The notes under the pieces are model-generated. The model did not search any database, had not been told where the DNA came from, and worked only from the letters and a program-made list of their open reading frames with translations. The position numbers were made by a program, and so were the translations under genes. DNA of 64,000 nt, taken from Pseudomonas sp. PDM04. Lineage in GTDB: Bacteria > Pseudomonadota > Gammaproteobacteria > Pseudomonadales > Pseudomonadaceae. The stretch is from assembly GCF_014851765.1 (NCBI RefSeq), contig NZ_JACVAI010000003.1, positions 496,001 to 560,000 on the forward strand. Reading direction: 5' to 3'. This document shows positions 33,967 through 43,478 of this stretch, one piece after another; the stretch's first letter is position 1, and every line of letters starts with the position of its first letter.

Positions 33967-34012
33967 AAATGGCGCAAGCAACAGGATCTCTGCGGTTTGC
34001 GCCATTTTTTCA
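33967..34012 (+). terminator. Attenuating hairpin between aotJ and aotQ
   Basis: AAATGGCGCAA and TTGCGCCATTT form a perfect 11-bp stem with a 19-base loop, followed by Ts. It lies in the only sizeable gap of the operon and probably reduces read-through from aotJ. Confidence 0.75.
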
Positions 34013-34036
34013 TCCCAACATTCGAGGACCTGAATC

Positions 34037-34726
34037 ATGTTGAAAGGCTACGGGGCTGTCATCCTCGATGGCGCATGGCTGACGCTTCAGCTCGCCTTGT
34101 CGTCCATGGCGCTGGCCATTGTCCTGGGGCTGATCGGCGTGGCGCTGCGTCTGTCGCCGGTGCGCTGGCTGGCGTGGCTGGGCGACCTGTATTCCACGGT
34201 GATTCGCGGGATTCCCGACCTGGTGCTGATCCTGCTGATTTTCTACGGTGGCCAGGACCTGCTCAACCGTGTGGCACCGATGCTCGGCTACGACGACTAC
34301 ATCGACCTCAACCCGCTGGCCGCCGGTATCGGCACACTGGGCTTCATCTTCGGTGCGTACCTGTCGGAAACCTTCCGTGGCGCCTTCATGGCGATCCCCA
34401 AGGGGCAGGCCGAAGCTGGCATGGCCTACGGCATGAGCAGTTTCCAGGTGTTCTTCCGGGTGATGGTGCCGCAGATGATTCGCCTGGCGATTCCGGGCTT
34501 CACCAACAACTGGCTGGTATTGACCAAGGCCACCGCGCTGATTTCGGTGGTGGGCCTGCAGGACATGATGTTCAAGGCCAAGCAGGCGGCGGATGCCACC
34601 CGCGAGCCTTTCACCTTCTTCCTCGCAGTGGCGGCGATGTACCTGGTGATCACCAGCGTCTCGTTGCTGGCATTGCGTCACCTCGAGAAGCGCTACTCGG
34701 TAGGCGTAAGGGCGGCTGAGCTATGA
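34037..34726 (+). CDS. aotQ: Arginine/ornithine ABC transporter permease
   Basis: A 229-residue HisQ-type permease with five hydrophobic segments. The EAA loop is AYLSETFRGAFMAIPKGQAEAGMAYGMSSFQVFFRVMVPQMIRLAIPGFTNNW. It pairs with AotM to form the channel across the inner membrane. GAGGA precedes the start, and its stop overlaps the aotM start (ATGA). Confidence 0.93.
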   Translation: MLKGYGAVILDGAWLTLQLALSSMALAIVLGLIGVALRLSPVRWLAWLGDLYSTVIRGIPDLVLILLIFYGGQDLLNRVAPMLGYDDYIDLNPLAAGIGTLGFIFGAYLSETFRGAFMAIPKGQAEAGMAYGMSSFQVFFRVMVPQMIRLAIPGFTNNWLVLTKATALISVVGLQDMMFKAKQAADATREPFTFFLAVAAMYLVITSVSLLALRHLEKRYSVGVRAAEL

Positions 34727-35421
34727 TCTTCGACTACAACGTCATCTGGGAGGCCTTGCCGCTGTACTTCAGCGGTTTGCTGACCACCCTCAAACTGCTC
34801 GCGCTGTCGTTGTTCTTCGGCCTGCTGTGCGCGCTGCCCCTGGGCCTGATGCGCGTCTCGAAGAACGCGGTGGTCAACGGCGCCGCCTGGCTCTACACCT
34901 ACGTGATCCGTGGCACGCCGATGCTGGTGCAGCTGTTCCTGATCTACTACGGCCTGGCGCAATTCGAAGCGGTGCGCGAAAGCTTCCTCTGGCCGTGGCT
35001 GTCCAGCGCCACGTTCTGTGCCTGCCTGGCGTTTGCCATCAACACCAGCGCCTACACCGCGGAAATCATCGCCGGCAGCCTGCGCGCCACGCCGAACGGC
35101 GAGATCGAGGCGGCCAAGGCCATGGGCATGTCGCGCTTCAAGATGTACAAGCGCATCCTGTTGCCATCGGCCCTGCGCCGGGCGCTGCCGCAGTACAGCA
35201 ACGAAGTGATCATGATGTTGCAGACCACCAGCCTGGCCTCCATCGTGACCCTGATCGACATCACCGGCGCCGCGCGCACGGTCAACGCCCAGTTCTACCT
35301 GCCGTTCGAGGCGTACATCACGGCGGGCGTGTTCTACCTGTGCCTGACCTTCATCCTGGTGAAGCTGTTCAAACTGGCCGAGCGCCGCTGGCTGGGCTAC
35401 CTGGCCCCGCGGAAGCACTGA
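34723..35421 (+). CDS. aotM: Arginine/ornithine ABC transporter permease
   Basis: A 232-residue HisM-type permease. Its EAA loop is TAEIIAGSLRATPNGEIEAAKAMGMSRFKMYKRILLPSALRRALPQYSNEVIMMLQ. It is paired with AotQ, and the start is fixed by the ATGA overlap with aotQ. One base separates its stop from the start of aotO. Confidence 0.93.
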   Translation: MIFDYNVIWEALPLYFSGLLTTLKLLALSLFFGLLCALPLGLMRVSKNAVVNGAAWLYTYVIRGTPMLVQLFLIYYGLAQFEAVRESFLWPWLSSATFCACLAFAINTSAYTAEIIAGSLRATPNGEIEAAKAMGMSRFKMYKRILLPSALRRALPQYSNEVIMMLQTTSLASIVTLIDITGAARTVNAQFYLPFEAYITAGVFYLCLTFILVKLFKLAERRWLGYLAPRKH

Positions 35422-35422
35422 T

Positions 35423-36547
35423 ATGGAACGTATCGATCATTCCCTGCCATGGAGCCACCTGGGCAGCGAGCGGCAGATCTCGGTGTTCAGCTTTGGGAAT
35501 AGAGAGTGCAGTGGCGAGCGCAAGGCCTACATTCAGGCCAGCCTGCACGCCGATGAACTGCCGGGTATGCGCACCGCCTGGGAGCTGAAAAAGCGCCTGG
35601 GCGAACTCGAAGCCCAGGGCCTGCTCAACGGCGTCATCGAACTGGTGCCGGTGGCCAACCCACTGGGCCTGGGTCAACTGTTGCAGGGCAATCATCAAGG
35701 GCGTTTCGAGGCGGGCAGCGGCAAGAACTTCAACCGTGATTTCGTCGAACTCAGCGCGCCCGTCGCCGCACAACTCGCCGGGCACCTGGGCGACGACCCG
35801 CACGCCAACATCCGCCTGATCCGCCAGGCCATGAGCGATCACCTGGCGGCGTTGCCTGCCGCCGCGAGCCAGCTGCAAGGCATGCAGCGCATCCTGCTCA
35901 GTCATGCCTGCACGGCGGACGTGGTGCTGGACCTGCATTGCGATGCCGAAGCGGCGCTGCACATGTACGCCTTGCCGCAACACTGGCCGCAGTGGCGTTC
36001 GCTGGCCGCGCACCTGAACGTCAAGGTCGGCCTGCTGGCCGAGGATTCCGGTGGCAGCTCGTTCGATGAAGCCTGTTCGCTGCCATGGCTGCGCCTGTCG
36101 CGGCTGTTCCCCGACGCGCAGATTCCCCTGGCGTGCCTGGCGACGACCGTCGAGCTGGGTGGCCAGGCCGACACCGCTCGCGACGATGCCGAGGCCTATG
36201 CCGAAGGCATCCTGGCGTTCCTCGCCGAACAGGGGCTGATCGGCGGCGAATGGCCAAGACCGGCGCAGGAGCCTTGTGAAGGCATGCCGTTCGAAGGCAC
36301 CGAGTTGCTGTTCGCGCCGCACCCGGGCGTGGTCAGTTTCCTGCGCAGGCCCGGCGAGTGGATCGAAGCCGGCGACGAGATTTTCGAAGTGATCGATCCG
36401 TTATCGGATCGGGTGAGCACCGTGTGTGCGGGTACGTCCGGGGTGCTGTTTGCCATTGAACGGCTGCGTTATGCCCAACCCGGTTTCTGGCTGGCCAAGG
36501 TGGCGGGGCGCGAAGCGCTGCGTCACGGGCGCTTGCTCAACGACTGA
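35423..36547 (+). CDS. aotO: Succinylglutamate desuccinylase/aspartoacylase-family protein
   Basis: A 374-residue zinc-carboxypeptidase-like protein. Metal-site residues are in ASLHADELPGM (His and Glu) and VVLDLHCD (His). A catalytic Glu is likely in LATTVELGGQ. The C-terminal part (LLFAPHPGVVSFLRRPGEWIEAGDEIFEVIDPLSDRV) is a biotinyl-lipoyl-like beta domain typical of this family. In P. aeruginosa the aotO position holds the same type of gene, which is not needed for transport; its substrate is unknown. It is a distant relative of aruE further downstream. Confidence 0.88.
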   Translation: MERIDHSLPWSHLGSERQISVFSFGNRECSGERKAYIQASLHADELPGMRTAWELKKRLGELEAQGLLNGVIELVPVANPLGLGQLLQGNHQGRFEAGSGKNFNRDFVELSAPVAAQLAGHLGDDPHANIRLIRQAMSDHLAALPAAASQLQGMQRILLSHACTADVVLDLHCDAEAALHMYALPQHWPQWRSLAAHLNVKVGLLAEDSGGSSFDEACSLPWLRLSRLFPDAQIPLACLATTVELGGQADTARDDAEAYAEGILAFLAEQGLIGGEWPRPAQEPCEGMPFEGTELLFAPHPGVVSFLRRPGEWIEAGDEIFEVIDPLSDRVSTVCAGTSGVLFAIERLRYAQPGFWLAKVAGREALRHGRLLND

Positions 36548-36574
36548 CTGACTGTTTTTGTGAGAACCGACAGC

Positions 36575-37339
36575 ATGTACAAACTTGAAGTCCAAGACCT
36601 GCATAAACGCTATGGCAGTCACGAAGTGCTCAAGGGTGTGTCCCTGAAAGCGGCCGCCGGCGATGTGATCAGCATCATCGGCTCCAGTGGCTCCGGCAAA
36701 AGTACTTTCCTGCGCTGCATCAACCTGCTGGAGCAGCCGCACGCGGGCCGTATCCTGCTCAACAACGAAGAGTTGAAGCTGGTGGCGAACAAGGACGGCG
36801 CGATGAAGGCCGCCGATCCGAAGCAGCTGCAGCGCATGCGTTCGCGCCTGTCGATGGTGTTCCAGCATTTCAACCTGTGGTCGCACATGACCGCGCTGGA
36901 AAACATCATGGAAGCGCCGGTCCACGTACTGGGCGTGCCCAAGGCCGAAGCCCGCGAGAAAGCCGAGCACTACCTGAACAAGGTCGGCGTGGCCCATCGC
37001 AAGGACGCCTACCCGGGGCACATGTCCGGCGGCGAGCAGCAGCGCGTGGCGATTGCCCGTGCGCTGGCGATGGAACCGGAGGTGATGCTGTTCGACGAAC
37101 CGACCTCGGCGCTCGACCCGGAGCTGGTCGGTGACGTGCTCAAGGTGATGCAGGCCCTGGCGCAGGAAGGCCGCACCATGGTGGTGGTGACCCACGAAAT
37201 GGGCTTCGCCCGTGAAGTGTCGAACCAGTTGGTGTTCCTGCACAAAGGCGTCGTCGAGGAAAGCGGTAACCCGCGTGAAGTGCTGGTGAACCCGCAATCG
37301 GAGCGTCTGCAGCAATTCCTCTCCGGGAGCCTGAAGTAA
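36575..37339 (+). CDS. aotP: Arginine/ornithine ABC transporter ATPase
   Basis: A 254-residue HisP-type ATPase from the ATG at 36575; a GTG 15 bases earlier is less likely. Walker A is GSSGSGKST, Q-loop VFQHFNLWSHM, signature MSGGEQQRV, Walker [14 protein letters not shown], and switch His in VVTHEMGF. It energises AotQM. The arrangement before argR is as in P. aeruginosa. Confidence 0.95.
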   Translation: MYKLEVQDLHKRYGSHEVLKGVSLKAAAGDVISIIGSSGSGKSTFLRCINLLEQPHAGRILLNNEELKLVANKDGAMKAADPKQLQRMRSRLSMVFQHFNLWSHMTALENIMEAPVHVLGVPKAEAREKAEHYLNKVGVAHRKDAYPGHMSGGEQQRVAIARALAMEPEVMLFDEPTSALDPELVGDVLKVMQALAQEGRTMVVVTHEMGFAREVSNQLVFLHKGVVEESGNPREVLVNPQSERLQQFLSGSLK

Positions 37340-37401
37340 TCAGGGCTGCCTTTGTGCACCTTGATAGTGCATGCTTCGCAGCCTGAAGCCGGCCCCGGAT
37401 C

Positions 37402-37491
37402 TGTGGGAGCGAGCCTGCTCGCGAATACGGTGTGACATCCCAAGCAGATGTCGACTGATTCATCGCTTTCGCGAGCAGGCTCGCTCCCACA
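37402..37491. repeat. REPIN between aotP and argR
   Basis: A full REP core and its inverted copy separated by about 45 bases. It lies in the gap between the transporter and its regulator and could stabilise the upstream mRNA. Confidence 0.85.
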
Positions 37492-37596
37492 TTCAGATCG
37501 CTGCCCGGATCGTGACTGGTTTTGAGTTTTGTGTTCATTTACGGGCTAGCATTGGCCCATGCCTTCAACACTTGATTTCGCTTCGGATTGCCCGCC

Positions 37597-38577
37597 ATGA
37601 CTGCCCATCGAATTGGTTTCCTGATTTGGCCCAGCACTAAAGCCCTGACGCTTGCGCTGGCTGAGGAGGCCTTGCGTGTGGCCCAGCGTGTGCATCCGGA
37701 GGTGGTCTACGAACTGTCGTTCCTGCAGGCCGAAGCGCCGGGCGAAGGCGCCTGGCAATTGCCGGGCGAGGCCTGGACCGGCAAGCTCGAGAATTTCCAG
37801 AAACTGTTCCTGCTCGCCGACGAGCCACCGACTGCGATGACGCCGGCACTGAGCAGCGCGCTCAAGCAACTGGTGCGCGCCGGTTGTGTGATCGGCGGCT
37901 TGTCGGCCGGGGTCTACCCGCTGGCGCAGCTCGGTCTGCTCGACGGTTATCGCGCCGCCGTGCACTGGCGCTGGCAGGACGACTTCGCCGAACGCTTCCC
38001 CAAAGTCATCGCCACCAGCCACCTGTTCGACTGGGATCGCGATCGCCTGACCGCGTGCGGCGGCATGTCGGTGCTCGACTTGCTGCTGGCGGTGTTGGCC
38101 CGGGATCACGGCGCCGAACTGGCCGGTGCCGTGTCGGAAGAGCTGGTGGTGGAGCGCATCCGCGAAGGCGGCGAGCGTCAGCGCATTCCATTGCAGAACC
38201 GCTTGGGCTCCAGCCATCCGAAGCTCACCCAGGCGGTGCTGCTGATGGAAGCCAACATCGAAGAGCCGCTGACCACCGACGAAATCGCCCAGCACGTGTG
38301 CGTGTCCCGTCGGCAGCTGGAGCGGATCTTCAAGCAATACCTCAACCGCGTGCCGAGCCAGTATTACCTGGAACTGCGACTGAACAAGGCCCGGCAGATG
38401 TTGATGCAAACCAGCAAGTCGATCATCCAGATCGGCCTGTCCTGCGGCTTCTCTTCGGGGCCGCACTTCTCCAGCGCCTACCGCAACTTCTTCGGCGCCA
38501 CCCCGCGCGAAGACCGCAACCAGCGGCGCAGCAGCAGCCCGTTCGAGCTGTCATCGGTCCCCTCCGAGCGCGGCTGA
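37597..38577 (+). CDS. argR: AraC-family arginine regulator
   Basis: A 326-residue regulator of the GlxA/ArgR type. The N-terminal DJ-1/PfpI-like domain reads HRIGFLIWPSTKALTLALAEEALRVA ... GCVIGGLSAGVYPLAQLGLLDG ... ATSHLFDWDRDRLTACGGMSVLDLLLAVL. The C-terminal AraC domain has both helix-turn-helix motifs (TTDEIAQHVCVSRRQLERIFKQYLNRVP and SIIQIGLSCGFSSGPHFSSAYRNFFGATP). In P. aeruginosa this protein, with arginine, activates aot and aru and represses arginine biosynthesis genes. The start could also be 37588 (three residues more). Downstream, aruC is displaced by 12.8 kb of inserted genes. Confidence 0.93.
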   Translation: MTAHRIGFLIWPSTKALTLALAEEALRVAQRVHPEVVYELSFLQAEAPGEGAWQLPGEAWTGKLENFQKLFLLADEPPTAMTPALSSALKQLVRAGCVIGGLSAGVYPLAQLGLLDGYRAAVHWRWQDDFAERFPKVIATSHLFDWDRDRLTACGGMSVLDLLLAVLARDHGAELAGAVSEELVVERIREGGERQRIPLQNRLGSSHPKLTQAVLLMEANIEEPLTTDEIAQHVCVSRRQLERIFKQYLNRVPSQYYLELRLNKARQMLMQTSKSIIQIGLSCGFSSGPHFSSAYRNFFGATPREDRNQRRSSSPFELSSVPSERG

Positions 38578-38599
38578 CGACAAAGCAGGCCCTGCATCC

Positions 38600-38626
38600 C
38601 CTGTGGGAGCGAGCCGGCTCGCAAAA
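38600..38626. repeat. Single REP element after argR
   Basis: GTGGGAGCGAGCCGGCTCGC without an inverted partner, at the left edge of the inserted toxin locus. Confidence 0.7.
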
Positions 38627-38675
38627 CCCGGGGCGGCGCTGGATATCTGGCATCCCGCGTTATCGCCGTCACTCA

Positions 38676-41600
38676 CTACTCATCCGCCTCCGATTCGTCG
38701 GACGTCGCCATTTGCACTTCGCCGCGCTGGATCACGGCTTCGATGCCGAAATCGATGCCGGTCTTTTCGTAGTGGGCGATCAGGCGCAGCAGCGTGGCTT
38801 CGCTGAACGGGTTGTTGGACAGGTGCAGGACATCCGCCTGGTCCGTCGTCATTTCCAGGATGTCGCTGGGGACATCGGTGATGGCGTTGTTGCTCAGGTC
38901 CACCCAGTCCAGTGCGGCTTTGTCGAGCAAGCCACGGGGGACTTCCCGCAAGCCTGTGTCATGCATCACCACGGTCGCGAGGCTTTGCATCTGGCTGAAG
39001 TCCGGGGTGAGTTGCAGTGGGTTGTGCGCCAGGTCGAGGTACTCGATACCCTCCATGCCCGCCAACGCGCTGGCCGATTGCGCTGACAGGGTGATCCGGC
39101 AGTTGGGCAGCGACAGTGAGTTCAACGGGCCCATCTTGAACACCGCCTCAGGCAGAGTGCCCAGGTCAAAGTCGGCCAGCTTCAGGCGTTTCAGTTTGGG
39201 GAACGCCTCGAGGAAACGCCCGATGCGTGTCGCGCCATGGTCGCTGCGCAATTCCAGCGCCGAGACATGGCTGAAATCGGCGCGCAGGGTCGGCAGCTCA
39301 CCGTGAATCACCGAATCGAGCACCAGCTCATAAGTGGGTTCGAGCCGCTCATTGAATTCGTCCAGCTCCATGTCCTGACGCCAGCAGCGTTGCAGCGCCT
39401 GCATGAAGGCATCGCGGTTGAGGTGCTCGGTCAACACCTGATCGGCGGTGAAGGGTTCGCCGGACACCGGGTGCAGCGCTGGCAGGTCGGCGGTCCAGGC
39501 GGACAGGTCGTGACCCAGTTGCGCCAGCTCGGCTTCCAGCCGGGTCAGCTCGCTCAGGCTGTCGGCCCAGGTGCCGGGCAGTTCGTAGAGGAAGTCGCTG
39601 GCCTGTGCCGATTCCAGGTTCGGGTACAGCGCCATGACCCGCTGGATGTCCGCCGCCGGTGCCGACACCCCGAGATCGTAGGCGGTCTGGAAGTAATGCA
39701 GCTTGATCTGTTCCCGCGACGCTTCGGTGAGCGGGTTGTTGGACAGGAACACTCCACGCTTTTCATGCACCGGGCTGTCGAACAGACCGGGCGGCAACTG
39801 GTCGATGGCGTTGTTCATCAACATCAGGGTGTTGAGCCCGTTGTGTTGCGTGGCGCCACGGGGCAGGGCGGTCAACCCGGTGTCGCTCAAGTCGAGGTGA
39901 ACCAGCCCCGGCATCGATTCGATCTCCGGCACGGCGTCAACCGCATTGCGGTTGAGATCGAGGACCTTGAGTTTGTTCATCGACGCCAGTTTTTTCCAGG
40001 CGATGCCGTCGAACTGAATCCCGCAGTCGCTGAGGATCAAGGTTTCGAGGTGCGGCATGTTCGCGATCGCGTCGGGCAGCCGGTCGAGGGTGAAACGGCG
40101 CAGTTCCAGCCGGCGCAACCCGCTGAACCGTTGCAGAAAGGCCGGGATGCCGTGCGCGGCGCGATGGCCCTCGAGGGTCAGTACCGAAACGTCGGGAAAA
40201 TTGGCCGTGAGGAGGGGCAGGTCGCCCGGAATCGGCTCGCTGAACCGCAGCGTGTAGCGAAAGTCACCATCGCCTGCTTCGACGTCACGCTCGGACTGGC
40301 GTCGCCAACTGCGGCGGATTTCCTGCGCCAGCAAACGGCGATTGTTGCGCATCCCCTGCTGTTCGCTGTCACTCAGCGCCAACCCGGTGTCCGGGTCGAG
40401 GACCGGGGTGTCGTTGATCCAGCGGCTCAGATCGCGATGCAATTGATGCAGTTCACTGGCCCGCCGCGTGAGTTCCATGCGGGCGCCATCGGGATGGCTG
40501 CGCAGGCTGGCAATCACCGCGCTCAATTCCTCTTCGTCCAGCCCGCGATAGAGTTCGAGCACCCGGTTCTCCAGCGTGGGGATTGCGCTGCCATGGCGGC
40601 GCGGGTAACCCTGGGTGCCGCCGGGCAGGCGCATGGTCGACGGGTCGTAAACGGGTTTTCGCAGCGGGTGTTTGGCGAACAGCGTGCGCAGTCGCGGCTG
40701 GTTCGTCGCGACATCGACGATGCGTTTTTTCAGCGCCCGGCTGTCTTCGCCGACAAGCCCCAACGTGTCGCGTTCGGCCTGGGTCAGGGTGCCCAGGAGC
40801 ACCTGGTAGAAGGTGCCGTGTCGATCCGGGTCTTCATGCAGGTGAAAGGTGTCGTCCTGCTCGTTGACCAATGTCTTGACGTCCGGCGCGTCGGTTTCGC
40901 CGAGGCTGTCCAGCACCTCGCCGGTGTGCGAATACCGGCGCACCTCGATGCGCAGGCGGGTCGGCCAGCCGGGCATGGATTCCAGGCTGTGCAGGGCCAG
41001 CCGGCGGGTGTCCACGGTTTCCATGTCGGGCAGGTAGAACCCCTCGTAGGCCCGGGCGACCCGCACCGCTTCCAGGGCCTTGTACGCCAGGTCGGTCAGG
41101 CGCCGTGGCGTGCGGCCGTGGTGCATGTCCAGGCGTTCGCTGGCGGTGGCGTTGGCCACCAGTTCCCCGGCGATGTCGGTCGGCAGCCCGCGCACGGCGC
41201 CTTGCAGCAGTTGGATGTCGCGGTCGCTGGTTTGCTCGCTGTCGCGGTAGCGCGATTCGAACAGCGACAGGCGCTGGTGCAGCGCTTGCTCACGGTCGGG
41301 GTGCTGGCGGGCGGGGTCGTCGATCAGGGCCTGGATATCGCGGTCGATCCTGAAGCGTTTGATCGTGTCGGTCAGCAGCGAAGGCGGGCGCTGGTGCTCG
41401 ACGTGGACCTCGCGCAAGACGTTGTCGTGGAAGCCGCTGATGCGCAGGATCTGCTCGCGTTCGGCGTGACTGAATGACTCGACGCTGTGGCCGAGGCGAC
41501 GCATCACGGTGTCTCGATCCCAGGTGATCGGGTCATCCAGCACGGTCTGCCAGGCGCCGTGGTGGTTGTGTTGCAACGGCGGCTGATAGGCCTCGGCGCG

Positions 41601-43385
41601 GGTCGGATGCTCGATCTGGAATTCGCCGCTATGGCTGTCCGGTTTCACCGCGTAAAGCTTGTCCTCCAGGCGCAACAGGGTCTTGCCCTGGTGTCGATAC
41701 AGGCCCAGCTCATCGGGCCTGGCGCTTTTCGGCAGTTCGAGCGCCTGCTCGTAGGGCGTCAGGTCCGGCCGCCAGTAGCGGGTTTTGCCGGCGTTGCGCA
41801 CCGGTTTGAACGACGAGAACAGGGCCACGGTTTGCGCGGGCAGCAAGCGACTGAACGCATTGGCCGCCATGGCGCCGCCCACGGCGAAGACCCCGAGTTG
41901 CACCGCCGTTTGCGCGATGTTGAGCAACTGGCCCAGCGCCTGGGTTTTCAAACCTTCGGCCCAGTCGATGATGCCTTCGAAGGATTCGTCGAGGACCTGA
42001 TAAGCCAGGTAGGCCAGCATCAACTCGCCGAGAAACGGCACGAACGGCAGGGCCACGAACGACACCACTTCGACAATCGTGCTGGCGATTTTTCCCAGGG
42101 CGTCCCACAGCGCCCAGCGTGCGGCGCGGTCGGCGCTGGCGGTGGAGACGGCCACGGTACGCGCGTCGTTGAGGATTTTGTTCAGGTGTTGCTGGTAGAG
42201 GTGGGGCCACAGTTCAGCGTTGATCGGGTTGACCGAGAACTGCAGGTTGGGGGTGTCGATGGGCGTGTTGCGCCAACTCGGCTGCGAATCGCCGGGCTGG
42301 CGTTGATGCCAGGTGACGCGGCCCAGGCGCCGGGTGAGGTCGGCGAAGAAATGCCCGCGTTCGCCATGATCGACGAAGCGGCTGAAAAACGCCTGGTAGG
42401 CAGGAGAGCGCAGTTTGCGGGTCAGGTCGCCGATGAACGCCTGGGCGTTCTCGTAGTGTTTGAGCGGCGCCTCGGGGTCGTCGGGAATGTACGCCACTAC
42501 CGGCAGGGCTCGCCGCGCGCCTTGCAGTCCGGCGGCGAACACCAGGATTCCGGTCAAGGTCGAGGCCATCATGTTCAGGCTGTGGCCGCGCAACGTGCGA
42601 TTATCCGCGCGCGGGGCCTGGAGAACCTGCTCGTGGATCGCTCGATAAACATCTTCTGGCAGGTCCTTGCGCAGGTGCGCCATTTCCAGGGCGGCCCGCA
42701 GCGCGGTTTTGTGCGACTGGATGACGTAGGTTTTGATCACCTCGCTGGCCACCCGGTTGTTCAGCCCCAGGGATTCCTTGAGGTAGGCCTGGTAGCGGGC
42801 GCCGATGTCCAGCTCGCGGCACAACTGGGTAAAACGCTGAATCGGCAGTTGCCGTTTGATCGCTGGCAAGGTGTCGAACTGCCCGGTGGGCGAGGGCTCG
42901 GTGATGTAGGTCGAGTCCGGCTCGTAGGCTTCGTCGCGTGTTTCCGAGGCCTGGAAGTTGTGCAGTGCCGCGTCCAGCAGTGACACCGTCCAGGTGCGCG
43001 CGGCACCGGACGTAATCGGCAACCAGGGAATGTGCTGCGGGATGTACAGGCGCAGGAAGGTGGTCTTGACGTCCAGTTCGAGGCCGAAGCGGCTGCTCAA
43101 CGCCGCCGTCAGCAGCGGCTCGGCGAAGTCCCGGGCGTTTTGCAGCCTGGCCAGCCGTGACTCCAGGCGCGTGCGCTCGATCATGTGCTGGTCGCTGGCG
43201 TTTTTCAGCGCCTGCCATTGCTCGCGGGTCGCGAGCGCGTGCCATGAGGGACGTTGCAGGTCCGCGTCGGCCAACCTGTCGCGGGTGGCCGGCGATGCCT
43301 TGAGCAGCCACGGCGGCAGGTTGTTGAATGCAGGATGAAAGTGCACGTCGGGCAAGGCCGTCCATGGGGGTTCCGGGTGATTCAT
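38676..43385 (-). CDS. Dermonecrotic-toxin-like LRR protein, two LRR modules
   Basis: A 1569-residue protein from the ATG at 43385 (AAGGA eight bases before); an earlier ATG at 43421 is unlikely. Residues 1-430 match the N-terminal part shared with the next gene (LLDAALHNFQASETRDEAYEPDS, GQFDTLPAIK, LNMMASTLTGILVFAAG), the large toxin-like domain I recall as DUF6543. Residues about 436-510 are hydrophobic and may insert into membranes. Residues 951-1276 and 1277-1569 are two leucine-rich modules (LKVLDLNRNA, LVHLDLSDTGLTALPRG, IEYLDLAHNPLQLTPD). Many Pseudomonas relatives end in a NEL ubiquitin ligase with a catalytic Cys; this one stops after the LRRs in an acidic tail (DESEADE). Probable secreted effector or toxin; target unknown. 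Confidence 0.8.
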   Translation of the reverse strand: MNHPEPPWTALPDVHFHPAFNNLPPWLLKASPATRDRLADADLQRPSWHALATREQWQALKNASDQHMIERTRLESRLARLQNARDFAEPLLTAALSSRFGLELDVKTTFLRLYIPQHIPWLPITSGAARTWTVSLLDAALHNFQASETRDEAYEPDSTYITEPSPTGQFDTLPAIKRQLPIQRFTQLCRELDIGARYQAYLKESLGLNNRVASEVIKTYVIQSHKTALRAALEMAHLRKDLPEDVYRAIHEQVLQAPRADNRTLRGHSLNMMASTLTGILVFAAGLQGARRALPVVAYIPDDPEAPLKHYENAQAFIGDLTRKLRSPAYQAFFSRFVDHGERGHFFADLTRRLGRVTWHQRQPGDSQPSWRNTPIDTPNLQFSVNPINAELWPHLYQQHLNKILNDARTVAVSTASADRAARWALWDALGKIASTIVEVVSFVALPFVPFLGELMLAYLAYQVLDESFEGIIDWAEGLKTQALGQLLNIAQTAVQLGVFAVGGAMAANAFSRLLPAQTVALFSSFKPVRNAGKTRYWRPDLTPYEQALELPKSARPDELGLYRHQGKTLLRLEDKLYAVKPDSHSGEFQIEHPTRAEAYQPPLQHNHHGAWQTVLDDPITWDRDTVMRRLGHSVESFSHAEREQILRISGFHDNVLREVHVEHQRPPSLLTDTIKRFRIDRDIQALIDDPARQHPDREQALHQRLSLFESRYRDSEQTSDRDIQLLQGAVRGLPTDIAGELVANATASERLDMHHGRTPRRLTDLAYKALEAVRVARAYEGFYLPDMETVDTRRLALHSLESMPGWPTRLRIEVRRYSHTGEVLDSLGETDAPDVKTLVNEQDDTFHLHEDPDRHGTFYQVLLGTLTQAERDTLGLVGEDSRALKKRIVDVATNQPRLRTLFAKHPLRKPVYDPSTMRLPGGTQGYPRRHGSAIPTLENRVLELYRGLDEEELSAVIASLRSHPDGARMELTRRASELHQLHRDLSRWINDTPVLDPDTGLALSDSEQQGMRNNRRLLAQEIRRSWRRQSERDVEAGDGDFRYTLRFSEPIPGDLPLLTANFPDVSVLTLEGHRAAHGIPAFLQRFSGLRRLELRRFTLDRLPDAIANMPHLETLILSDCGIQFDGIAWKKLASMNKLKVLDLNRNAVDAVPEIESMPGLVHLDLSDTGLTALPRGATQHNGLNTLMLMNNAIDQLPPGLFDSPVHEKRGVFLSNNPLTEASREQIKLHYFQTAYDLGVSAPAADIQRVMALYPNLESAQASDFLYELPGTWADSLSELTRLEAELAQLGHDLSAWTADLPALHPVSGEPFTADQVLTEHLNRDAFMQALQRCWRQDMELDEFNERLEPTYELVLDSVIHGELPTLRADFSHVSALELRSDHGATRIGRFLEAFPKLKRLKLADFDLGTLPEAVFKMGPLNSLSLPNCRITLSAQSASALAGMEGIEYLDLAHNPLQLTPDFSQMQSLATVVMHDTGLREVPRGLLDKAALDWVDLSNNAITDVPSDILEMTTDQADVLHLSNNPFSEATLLRLIAHYEKTGIDFGIEAVIQRGEVQMATSDESEADE

Positions 43386-43443
43386 TGCGCAGTCCTTAGC
43401 GGTTGATTGGGTTGCCAGCAAAACAAAGGGCGTCTGGCCCTGT

Positions 43444-43457
43444 GCGGTACATAGTTA
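43444..43457 (-). promoter_or_regulatory. Shared 14-base upstream motif, copy 1
   Basis: TAACTATGTACCGC on the minus strand, 58 bases before the start of the 1569-residue toxin gene, in the 93-base gap after the larger gene. The identical 14-mer precedes the other toxin gene. TAACTATGT could contain a -10 box. Confidence 0.55.
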
Positions 43458-43478
43458 ACGCACAGGGCCAGGGCGGTC

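Noticed and set aside
39237..42983. Plus-strand open frames opposite the LRR toxin gene
   Set aside because: Their products are biased (Val/Gly/Arg/Gln-rich) and follow the LRR repeat period of the true gene; no start signals.
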